DNA from: Vulcanisaeta distributa | Lineage (GTDB): Archaea > Thermoproteota > Thermoprotei > Thermoproteales > Thermocladiaceae | Reading direction: 5' to 3' | DNA length: 5,750 nt | Assembly (NCBI GenBank): GCA_002506645.1 | Contig: DAXY01000048.1 | Span: 6,145-11,894 of the forward strand | The notes under the pieces: model-generated | The model's input: only the letters and a program-made list of their open reading frames with translations | The model's database searches: none | What the model was told of the DNA's origin: nothing | In this document: piece by piece, positions 1 to 5,642 of the stretch | How the letters are laid out: each line of letters begins with the position of its first letter | Numbering within the stretch: position 1 is the stretch's first letter | Translations under genes and position numbers: made by a program

Positions 1-804
1 AGGGCAGGCCTAGAGTGCGTGGTTGTGCTGCCCAGGGGCGGCGTTGCGAGGGGTAAGTTGGGACAGGCGGTGCTTCATGGCGCCAGGATCGTGGAGGTGC
101 CTGGCACGTTCGACGACGCGCTTGAGTACGTGCTGGAGGCCGTGTTGGGCAATGGCGATGCCAGGGACGCACGCTATTACCCACTCAACTCGATAAACCC
201 GTGGAGGCTGGAGGGCCAGAAGACAATTGCCTATGAAATAGTGGAGGAGGTTGGCGTGCCTGACTACGTATTCGTCCCAGTGGGTAATGGCGGCAACATA
301 TACGCCATTTGGAAGGGGTTTAGGGAGTTGATGGAGTTCGGCATCATCGACCGAGTGCCGAGGATGATCGGCGTCCAGGCCTCGGGGGCGGCGCCAATGG
401 TTAGGTACTGGAGGGGCTTGGGCGAGGCCAGGGTTGATAATCCAAGGACTGTGGCTTCGGCCATAAGGATTGGGAAACCCATTAACTGGTTCAGGGCGTA
501 TAGGGCGGTTAAGTACAGCGGCGGCTCATTCATCGAGGTCAGCGATGAGGAGATATTAACGGCCCAAAGGGCCCTCGGCAGGGAGGGCGTTGGGGTTGAG
601 CCCGCGAGCGCGGCGTCATTGGCGGGGTATTTAAAGGCGTTGAGGGAGGGATTGGTAAGTAGTGGCGATAAGGCCGTCCTGGTGGCCACGGGCCACGCAC
701 TGAAGGACCCAGACATACTCCTGGCGGGCAGTGGCAATGCAATTAGCGTATCATCAATTGATGAATTAAGGTCCTTAATTATTGAGGGCGGCGTGGGGAA
801 GTAA
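1..804 (+). CDS. thrC: Threonine synthase, C-terminal part (5' end outside window)
   Basis: Threonine synthase is a PLP enzyme of fold type II that converts O-phospho-L-homoserine to L-threonine and phosphate in the cytoplasm, the last step of threonine synthesis. The frame is open to base 1, giving 267 visible codons, so the GTG at 19 is an internal valine (preceding residues read RAGLEC). Numbering from base 1, the family signature NSINPWRLEGQKT lies at about 63-75, the glycine loop VGNGGN that holds the PLP phosphate at about 94-99, the segment GVEPASAAS (serine near the PLP ring nitrogen) at about 198-206, and ATGHALKDPD at about 229-238, a typical threonine synthase ending. Archaeal members are about 350 residues or longer, so roughly 90 residues are missing, including the PLP-binding lysine. 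Threonine dehydratase and cysteine synthase belong to the same fold, but the NSINP..LEGQKT and GHALKDPD motifs favour threonine synthase. It converges on the permease gene with a gap of 34 bp. Confidence 0.93.
   Translation, partial: RAGLECVVVLPRGGVARGKLGQAVLHGARIVEVPGTFDDALEYVLEAVLGNGDARDARYYPLNSINPWRLEGQKTIAYEIVEEVGVPDYVFVPVGNGGNIYAIWKGFRELMEFGIIDRVPRMIGVQASGAAPMVRYWRGLGEARVDNPRTVASAIRIGKPINWFRAYRAVKYSGGSFIEVSDEEILTAQRALGREGVGVEPASAASLAGYLKALREGLVSSGDKAVLVATGHALKDPDILLAGSGNAISVSSIDELRSLIIEGGVGK
751..780. repeat. Two abutting perfect inverted repeats near the 3' end of thrC
   Basis: TCATCAATTGATGA at 751-764 is a perfect 14-bp palindrome. It abuts AATTAAGG-T-CCTTAATT at 764-780, which has perfect 8-bp arms around one base. 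Both lie in coding sequence (residues SSIDELRSLII), in a locally AT-rich patch about 25-50 bp before the thrC stop. They could form RNA hairpins near the transcript end or bind protein, but codon constraints plus chance cannot be excluded. Confidence 0.4.
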
Positions 805-838
805 TTCAATCAAGGCCGCCACTTAGGTACGGCTTAAA

Positions 839-2353
839 TCACTCGGGCGGTATCTCGGCGTAGGTCAGGGCCAACGGTAATCCCTCCCTAACCCTAATGT
901 ACGAGGCGATGGCGAACACGGCCAGGCCCACTATGAATATTATTGATGACTCAAGCAATAACTCCAGTGGGCTGCCCGTGATTGATAGGTAGTACTGCGG
1001 TTGCGTAAGCCAGTAGTAGGCGAAGATTGATAGGACGGTTAGGTATGTGAGGTCGAGCGTAATTAGTAATCCCCTACCAACCTCGAGCTTTGTTACGCCC
1101 CTGGCATGCATTATTAATGCCAGCATCATCGAGGCCATGAACGTGAAGACCAGCAAAACCAACGCGTCCAGGTCTATCGCGTAGAGTAGTGCGGAGCCCA
1201 GTGGCGTTAGGATTAGTACGTACATTAGGGCTATCGTAATCACTAGATCGACTAGGTGGGCCACTATGGGTGAGTGCGTCCTCAGGCTCACGTAGGATAG
1301 GGCCCTTGGGAATACCCTATCCAGGGAGAAGGCGAGTAGGTACCTCGATATTTGGATTATAACCCCAGTAACAGGCGCTATATACCAAAGAACTGATGAG
1401 TAGGCGAGGGCGATGGCAATCGGCGTTCGTATTAGGGCTAGGTCAGCGCCGGGGTTAATGAGTAAGTAGCCATTATCCAGCCCATAGGCGTTCATGTAGC
1501 TCGCCCCAATATAGAACCTCAGGCCGAAGACCTTGAGAAATGCCGAAACGAACAACGTGAAGAACAAGCCCCCGAGCACGAACATGCCGATTACCCCGAG
1601 CAATGCGGTCAACCTATCCCTCCTAATCTCGCCGCCTATGGTCACTGGGTAATTCGTATAAGCCCAGACGGCGGTCGTGAAGGCGGCCATGCCGAACAAC
1701 CCATAAAGCCCGCCAGTCACTGAAGCCCTACCGGCCTCATTAACGGCCTTAACATACTCAGTACCGAGCAAGCCCTCTACCACGCCTCGGGGCAGCGACA
1801 GTACGTAAATGGCGGATGCGATGAATGTTGCCAGGGCCGCCAGTGATGTTGCGGCGAACATGGTGAGGCCGGCCTTGGACGAGGCCACGTTGATCATGAT
1901 CAACGCGGTTATCAGTATTATGGCCAGTATGAACTCATTCCTCGGACTAAGCACGGCACTTGCCAGTGGGTTATTCAACGCCTGCATCACGGTGCCCAAC
2001 TGGGCTATGGCGAAGTAAACGAGGACGGCGTCATAGAGCATCTCGCCAATGACGAAGTTGAACCACGCGGCGAAGCCAATGGGTGGGTTTAGCCTCGAGA
2101 AATACACGTAGTCGCCCGCGGTCCTTGGGTACTGCCTGGTTATGTAGTACCACATTAACGCCCCAGGTATGAACATGATCCACGAGATTAATAGGGCTAT
2201 ATAAGCTATGGGCCCTGAGCCGTATAAATAAAGCCCTGCGAGGTAGACGAAGGGCACTATGAGGAAGCCGTTGTAGCCCATGCTCATTAATAATAACCTG
2301 AATGGGCCGACCTCCCTAACGAGGCCCGTGCTCTCCCTAGCGAATACACTCAT
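839..2353 (-). CDS. APC-superfamily amino acid permease
   Basis: This 504-residue protein is predicted to be an integral membrane transporter of the amino acid-polyamine-organocation (APC) superfamily, importing an amino acid or related solute by coupling to an ion gradient. About twelve hydrophobic segments are visible, near residues 22-44, 48-72, 92-119, 139-157, 161-186, 214-240, 250-275, 305-335, 362-384, 388-416, 428-449 and 464-486. Family marks are PRTAGDYVYFSR (76-87) after segment 2, the segment-6 region ending in NYPVTIGGEIRR (234-245, like the conserved W..(Y/F)...E.k.p motif), and SRYLLAFSLDRVFPRAL (336-352) with following HSP. The ATG start is well placed: the N-terminal LVREVGP motif precedes segment 1 as usual in APC proteins, and GGTG lies 7 nt upstream of the ATG. 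The ATG overlaps the stop of the aminotransferase gene (ATGA), so the two are probably cotranscribed and translationally coupled. The substrate cannot be read from the sequence; the partner gene suggests an amino acid. Confidence 0.9.
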   Translation of the reverse strand: MSVFARESTGLVREVGPFRLLLMSMGYNGFLIVPFVYLAGLYLYGSGPIAYIALLISWIMFIPGALMWYYITRQYPRTAGDYVYFSRLNPPIGFAAWFNFVIGEMLYDAVLVYFAIAQLGTVMQALNNPLASAVLSPRNEFILAIILITALIMINVASSKAGLTMFAATSLAALATFIASAIYVLSLPRGVVEGLLGTEYVKAVNEAGRASVTGGLYGLFGMAAFTTAVWAYTNYPVTIGGEIRRDRLTALLGVIGMFVLGGLFFTLFVSAFLKVFGLRFYIGASYMNAYGLDNGYLLINPGADLALIRTPIAIALAYSSVLWYIAPVTGVIIQISRYLLAFSLDRVFPRALSYVSLRTHSPIVAHLVDLVITIALMYVLILTPLGSALLYAIDLDALVLLVFTFMASMMLALIMHARGVTKLEVGRGLLITLDLTYLTVLSIFAYYWLTQPQYYLSITGSPLELLLESSIIFIVGLAVFAIASYIRVREGLPLALTYAEIPPE

Positions 2354-3504
2354 GCCGCAACACCGCCCAGGAAGGCCTCCACGGCATCACCAACCCTAAC
2401 GCGGTAGCCAAGGTCGTTTAGAGCCTTGGCCAGTGCAATTATTGCGTTGGACATCGCGTTTATGGACGCGGTATAGCCCATGTGCCCAATCCTCAGCACC
2501 CTACCCCTCAACGGCCCCCACGAACCCGCCATGAAGACTCCGTACCTCCTCGCAGTCTCTATGACCTTCACATCACTCAGGCCGCTGGGCACGTAGAATG
2601 CCGTGACCGTCGGGCTTGAGAAGTCCTCGGACTCGGGGACCAGCCTGAGGTTCATGGCCTCCACGGCCCTAACGACCCCGCGGGCCACGGCAATATGCCT
2701 CCTATAGACATTGTCCAGGCCCTCCTCACGAATCATCCTGAGCGACTCGAGTAGGCCGTTGATCAACGGCTCACTGTGGGTGTATGGAAACTCCATCTTC
2801 TCCACAACATCCCTCCACAACCTAATGTTTAGGTAAAATCCTTTATAACCAACCTCCTCCATGAACTCCCAAGCCTCGTCACTGACGGCCAATATTGTCA
2901 GGCCTGAGGGGAGGTTAAGCGCTTTTTGGCTGCCGCCAATGAGTACGTCGACACCCCACCCAACGTTAATCTCGACACCCCCGATTGAGGACACGGCATC
3001 GACAATGAGCAACTTACCCTCGGACTTAACGGCTTTGGCCAATTCCCTAAGGTTGTTGAGTGTACCACTGGGCGTCTCGCAATGGACCATTGTGACAACT
3101 CTGGCGTCGCTGGCCTCATTCTTTAGGAATGAGAATACCTTATCTGGGTCGAGGGCCTTCGTGTACTCAACCCTATGCACAATGGGTACTCCACCATATG
3201 CCCGCACCAGGTCCGCGAAGGCGTCGCCGAAGACCCCGTTGCTCAGGACCGCGACCTTATCGCCATTCCTGACCAGGTTCGCCACAGCAGCCTCTAGACC
3301 GCTCATGGCCTCCCCAACCCACACAATGACATTACCCCTCTTGGCGCCTAGCATCTCCGCAATCATTGACCTAGCCTCGTCATAACGCCTAAAGAAGTCC
3401 GGGTCTAGGTCAGGGTTTGTTGTTCGCCTAGCCATGGCGAGCAATATCCTGTGGGGTATTTCCGTGGGCCCCGGCGTCGTTATTAACGTATCCGTAACAA
3501 ACAT
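2350..3504 (-). CDS. Class V PLP aminotransferase, alanine-glyoxylate / serine-pyruvate type
   Basis: This is a 384-residue cytoplasmic fold-type-I aminotransferase close to alanine-glyoxylate, serine-pyruvate and ureidoglycine-glyoxylate aminotransferases. Counting one residue upstream of the chosen ATG (TTG codon as 1), visible marks are the N-terminal PGPTE (12-16), the phosphate-binding turn GEAMSGLEAA (65-74), NGVFGDAF (90-97), HCETPSGTL (142-150), the PLP ring-nitrogen aspartate D170 in VDAVSSIGG, the Schiff-base lysine K195 in GGSQKALN, YTHSEP (242-247), and the substrate-carboxylate arginine R339 in LRIGHMG. All catalytic residues are present and the length is normal. ATG at 3504 is preferred over TTG at 3507 because the TATA centre is about 28 nt upstream, fitting a leaderless mRNA that begins at the ATG. 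From memory of human AGT, Trp108 corresponds to Phe93 here, and a hydrophobic residue after Thr263 corresponds to Glu246, so substrate preference may differ. Glyoxylate or pyruvate as acceptor and serine or alanine as donor are inferences. The gene heads an operon with the permease and is divergent from panB. Confidence 0.9.
   Translation of the reverse strand: MFVTDTLITTPGPTEIPHRILLAMARRTTNPDLDPDFFRRYDEARSMIAEMLGAKRGNVIVWVGEAMSGLEAAVANLVRNGDKVAVLSNGVFGDAFADLVRAYGGVPIVHRVEYTKALDPDKVFSFLKNEASDARVVTMVHCETPSGTLNNLRELAKAVKSEGKLLIVDAVSSIGGVEINVGWGVDVLIGGSQKALNLPSGLTILAVSDEAWEFMEEVGYKGFYLNIRLWRDVVEKMEFPYTHSEPLINGLLESLRMIREEGLDNVYRRHIAVARGVVRAVEAMNLRLVPESEDFSSPTVTAFYVPSGLSDVKVIETARRYGVFMAGSWGPLRGRVLRIGHMGYTASINAMSNAIIALAKALNDLGYRVRVGDAVEAFLGGVAA
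2361..2367 (-). promoter_or_regulatory. Possible Shine-Dalgarno site for the permease
   Basis: On the minus strand GGCGGTG (GGTG core at 2364-2361) ends 7 nt before the permease ATG and can pair with the archaeal 16S 3' end. It lies inside the last codons of the aminotransferase gene. Internal operon genes in crenarchaea often carry such a site while first genes do not, which fits the ATGA-coupled arrangement. Confidence 0.4.
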
Positions 3505-3526
3505 CAACCGGCCCAGCTAATGGTAG

Positions 3527-3537
3527 TTAATATACTT
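3527..3537 (-). promoter_or_regulatory. TATA box of the aminotransferase-permease operon
   Basis: The minus strand reads AAGTATATTAA with its centre about 28 nt upstream of the ATG at 3504. Archaeal TATA boxes are centred about 26-28 nt before the transcription start, so the transcript should begin at or very near the ATG (leaderless). No Shine-Dalgarno sequence of note stands before the ATG. Confidence 0.6.
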
Positions 3538-3539
3538 AG

Positions 3540-3551
3540 TTAAACGTTTAA
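3540..3551. promoter_or_regulatory. 12-bp palindrome next to the aminotransferase TATA box
   Basis: TTAAACGTTTAA is a perfect palindrome lying 2 bp upstream of the minus-strand TATA box, over the position expected for the BRE element. It is AT-rich and could arise by chance, but its placement suits an operator for a dimeric regulator acting on the aminotransferase-permease operon. Confidence 0.35.
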
Positions 3552-3619
3552 TAATTGGCAAGACAGGCAGGGAGTAATTTGCCAGCCCTTTAGGGATGAG
3601 CCCTCATTAATGGTGTGCC

Positions 3620-3648
3620 TTACGTGGTAATTTACGTAATTACGTAAA
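3620..3648. promoter_or_regulatory. Candidate operator: tandem TTACGTAA palindromes upstream of panB
   Basis: TTTACGTAATTACGTAAA at 3631-3648 is a perfect 18-bp palindrome made of two adjacent 8-bp palindromes TTACGTAA (3632-3639 and 3640-3647). A third, looser copy TTACGTGGTAA stands at 3620-3630. The 18-bp element ends 8 bp before the panB TATA box and is centred about 46 bp before the likely transcript start, a typical location for an archaeal activator site or a repressor that blocks TBP/TFB. The regulator is unknown; a dimeric winged-helix or Lrp-type protein is a guess. Confidence 0.5.
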
Positions 3649-3666
3649 GCTTTAAGCTTTAATATA
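3646..3666 (+). promoter_or_regulatory. panB promoter (TATA region with GCTTTAA repeat)
   Basis: The GCTTTAA heptamer occurs twice in tandem (3649-3655, 3656-3662) and runs into TATA, giving the TATA-box candidate CTTTAATATA at 3657-3666. The same stretch forms an inverted repeat AAAGCTT-T-AAGCTTT (3646-3660). With the TATA centre at 3659-3662, transcription should start about 3684-3689, which coincides with the GTG at 3686 and would leave the GTG at 3668 outside the transcript. Confidence 0.55.
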
Positions 3667-3685
3667 CGTGGGCGAGGAGGTTTAT

Positions 3686-4486
3686 GTGGAGAGGAGGAAG
3701 GTCACTGTACAGACGATAATGGGTATGAAGGGTAGGCAGAGGATCGCCATGATAACGGCCTATGACTACCCCACGGCAAGGCTCGTGGATCAGGCAGGCG
3801 TTGATGGAATATTGGTCGGTGACTCGCTGGGAATGACCGTACTAGGCCTCGAAAATACCCTAGGGGTGACCCTTAGGGACATGGTCATACACGTGGCCGC
3901 CGTCGCGAGGGCGAGGCCGAGGGCCCTTTTGATCGCGGACATGCCGTTTATGACCTACGAAACCGGCGTCAGGGATGCCCTGAGGAATGCTTCGAGGCTC
4001 ATTAGGGCCGGGGCCGAGGCCGTGAAGCCTGAGGGTGGTCAGGAAATATTTGACGTCGTAAATAACCTAACCAAGTTTGGAATACCGGTGATGGGCCACA
4101 TAGGCCTTAATCCGCAGAGGTTCCTCTCGCTTGGTGGGTTTAGGATGGTTGGTAAGACTGAGGAGCAGGCTAGGAAATTGATTGAGGATGCCAAGGCGCT
4201 TGAGGAGGCCGGTGCCTTTGCGGTAGTGATAGAAATGGTGCCGGCGAGCGTGGCCAAGGCGGTTACGGAGAGCGTGAAAATACCGACAATATGCATCGGC
4301 GCCGGCCCGCACTGTGATGGCCAAATACTCGTGCTTCACGACGTTCTGGGGCTCACGGAGAAACCGCCGAGCTTCGCCAAGAGGTACGTGGACCTGGCAT
4401 CGATAATAAGGGATGCGGTGAGTAGGTACGTTAATGAGGTTAGGAGTGGTGAGTACCCAAGCACGGAGTACTATAGGGACAAGTGA
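3686..4486 (+). CDS. panB: 3-methyl-2-oxobutanoate hydroxymethyltransferase (ketopantoate hydroxymethyltransferase)
   Basis: PanB transfers a hydroxymethyl group from a methylene-pterin (tetrahydrofolate or an archaeal analogue) to alpha-ketoisovalerate, forming ketopantoate, the first committed step towards coenzyme A. It is a cytoplasmic Mg-dependent TIM barrel. In the 266-residue product the metal ligands are D46 (VGDSLGM), D85 (IADMPF) and E116 (KPEGG); K114, H138 (MGHIGL) and the catalytic E183 (VIEMVP) are also present, matching E. coli D45, D84, E114, K112, H136 and E181 with a shift of only 1-2 residues. The strong motif IGAGPHCDGQILVLHD follows near 203-218. GTG at 3686 is preferred: it gives the normal N-terminal length, GAGGAGG (3674-3680) lies 5 nt upstream, and the TATA box sits about 25-27 nt upstream. 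GTG at 3668 would add six residues but nearly touches the TATA box. The gene is divergent from the aminotransferase and convergent with cobT. Confidence 0.96.
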   Translation: MERRKVTVQTIMGMKGRQRIAMITAYDYPTARLVDQAGVDGILVGDSLGMTVLGLENTLGVTLRDMVIHVAAVARARPRALLIADMPFMTYETGVRDALRNASRLIRAGAEAVKPEGGQEIFDVVNNLTKFGIPVMGHIGLNPQRFLSLGGFRMVGKTEEQARKLIEDAKALEEAGAFAVVIEMVPASVAKAVTESVKIPTICIGAGPHCDGQILVLHDVLGLTEKPPSFAKRYVDLASIIRDAVSRYVNEVRSGEYPSTEYYRDK

Positions 4487-4501
4487 TTACGCCAGCCTCA
4501 C

Positions 4502-4534
4502 ATTGGGCCTGGGTCGATGCAGCCACGGCCCAAT
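4502..4534. terminator. Hairpin between convergent panB and cobT ends
   Basis: ATTGGGCC (4502-4509) and GGCCCAAT (4527-4534) are perfect 8-bp arms; TGG/CCA (4510-4512, 4523-4525) extends the stem inside after a single bulged C, leaving a loop of about 10 nt. It fills most of the 47-bp gap between the two stop codons and touches the last base of the cobT stop. It is symmetric, so it would form in either transcript. No T-run follows on either strand, so a role in RNA 3'-end formation or in limiting read-through is only inferred. Confidence 0.45.
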
Positions 4535-5622
4535 CACTTAGGCGCTTCCAAACCCTTCAATAACTCCCTGTAATCATTAAGTACGGCCTCCCGCAATTGG
4601 TTAATTGAGTAACCCCTAGCGATTGCCGCTATTGACGCGCCGCCGGCGCCGACGCCCTCCTTAACGAAGCCCTCCTCGAAGGCTCTCAACCCCTCATAGG
4701 GCATGTCCGCGAAGTCGAGGTTTATGGACGCGATGGGGACCTCGGCAATCTCCCTAACGAGGCCGACCAAATCCGCTGTCTTATCCCTCATTAACCACCT
4801 CGTAGTGCCGATGGCCACGTTGCCGAGCACGCCCCTATCAACGTGCTTAATGAATGCGAGCACAGCGGCCATCTGAGTCCCACCGGCCAGGAGGACCCTC
4901 ACGCCCCGCCTGGCTGCTCCAATGGCTATAGCGCCCATGGCCAATATCACTGGGTCGCCAACCCTCGACACCGCCTCCAGCGGGTCGTCCAGCGGCTCAT
5001 TAATGCCCGCGTTCCTCAGCGCCTCCCTGACAACGGCCAACTTCAACTCCCTTGGATTGATAGGAGATGCGCTGGACATCCTATACCACGCGTCGTAACC
5101 CATGGCAATCAGGAACGCCATGGCCGTGGTCGTCCCGGCGGGTATTGACTCACCAATGACCAAGGCCCTACCCATACTCGCCAGGTTCTCGCCCAGGACA
5201 ACCCCATTCTCAAGGACCCTATCGGCCACGTCACGGCTGATCGCGGAGCCTGTCCTAATGTCCCTACCGGCCTCGCCCTGCAAATCAATGACGGGTATTT
5301 GGGGCCTCACCCTAACGCCGGCGTTAACGACGAGGGCCCCAGCGCCCACCAGCCTAATTGCGGCCCTGGTGATTAATGCCGGCGTTGGCTTACCGTCCGG
5401 CGTCATGGGCACCGTGGGTATCACGCGGCATTTACCGAGCAGGAGGTACTCGGCATCGGCGGCTGGTGTGTAATGGGTTAACTCCGGCCTCGCGCCTGCG
5501 ATTGTTATGCCGGGTATTAGGCTTGTGTCCGTCGTGCCTATGACGAGGATGAAGAGGAAGCCCCTACCCAACTCGCGCAGGTGGCTTGAGAAGTCGCCTA
5601 GGTGAGTCGTAACGGCCTCCAT
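4534..5622 (-). CDS. cobT: Archaeal CobT-type nicotinate-nucleotide phosphoribosyltransferase
   Basis: This 362-residue protein matches the archaeal CobT family (TIGR00303 / UPF0284 type). Bacterial CobT moves phosphoribose from nicotinate mononucleotide to 5,6-dimethylbenzimidazole, activating the lower ligand of cobalamin; for the archaeal family this role is largely by homology. Visible marks are IPGITIAGARPELTHYTPAADAEYL (36-60), GESIPAGTTTA (157-167, like bacterial CobT GE....NTTTA), VGDPVILAMGA (221-231), LLAGGTQMAAVLA (244-256) and KEGVGAGGASIAA (321-333), whose E322 aligns by motif with the catalytic glutamate of bacterial CobT. The length is typical and intact. The ATG start has a TATA box centred about 27 nt upstream and no Shine-Dalgarno site, so a leaderless transcript is likely; 20 bp also separate it from the upstream panE end, so read-through is possible. 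No other cobamide gene is in the window, and the neighbours are pantoate genes, so a different base substrate is conceivable. Confidence 0.85.
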   Translation of the reverse strand: MEAVTTHLGDFSSHLRELGRGFLFILVIGTTDTSLIPGITIAGARPELTHYTPAADAEYLLLGKCRVIPTVPMTPDGKPTPALITRAAIRLVGAGALVVNAGVRVRPQIPVIDLQGEAGRDIRTGSAISRDVADRVLENGVVLGENLASMGRALVIGESIPAGTTTAMAFLIAMGYDAWYRMSSASPINPRELKLAVVREALRNAGINEPLDDPLEAVSRVGDPVILAMGAIAIGAARRGVRVLLAGGTQMAAVLAFIKHVDRGVLGNVAIGTTRWLMRDKTADLVGLVREIAEVPIASINLDFADMPYEGLRAFEEGFVKEGVGAGGASIAAIARGYSINQLREAVLNDYRELLKGLEAPK

Positions 5623-5642
5623 ACCGAGTTGGGATAAGAATC

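Noticed and set aside
758..800. Possible C/D box small RNA (TGATGA at 759-764 and elsewhere)
   Set aside because: TGATGA occurs, but no properly spaced CTGA D box or internal C'/D' pair follows here or near the other TGATGA sites I checked.
264..809. Long minus-strand open frame of 181 codons opposite thrC
   Set aside because: It lies wholly antisense to a clear threonine synthase, has a serine/proline/leucine-rich composition without recognisable motifs, and has no promoter of its own. GC-rich codon structure explains the open frame.
812..835. Weak inverted repeat (AAGGCCG / CGGCTT) between thrC and the permease
   Set aside because: It needs a bulged base, has an 11-nt loop and only six pairs, and no T-run follows, so it is not convincing as a terminator.
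2861..3385. Plus-strand open frame of 174 codons opposite the aminotransferase
   Set aside because: Antisense to the motif-rich core of the aminotransferase; low-complexity Ser/Thr/Leu composition and no family resemblance.
3505..3507. TTG start one codon upstream of the aminotransferase ATG
   Set aside because: The adjacent ATG at 3504 is the better codon and sits at the expected distance from the TATA box; the extra residue adds nothing.
3586..3607. Short dyads CCCT-TT-AGGG and ATGAG-CC-CTCAT in the divergent region
   Set aside because: Arms of 4-5 bp are common by chance and neither is positioned at a promoter element.
5102..5473. Plus-strand open frame of 123 codons (and another at 4843-5148) opposite cobT
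   Set aside because: Both are antisense to conserved CobT motifs and show no domain-like features.
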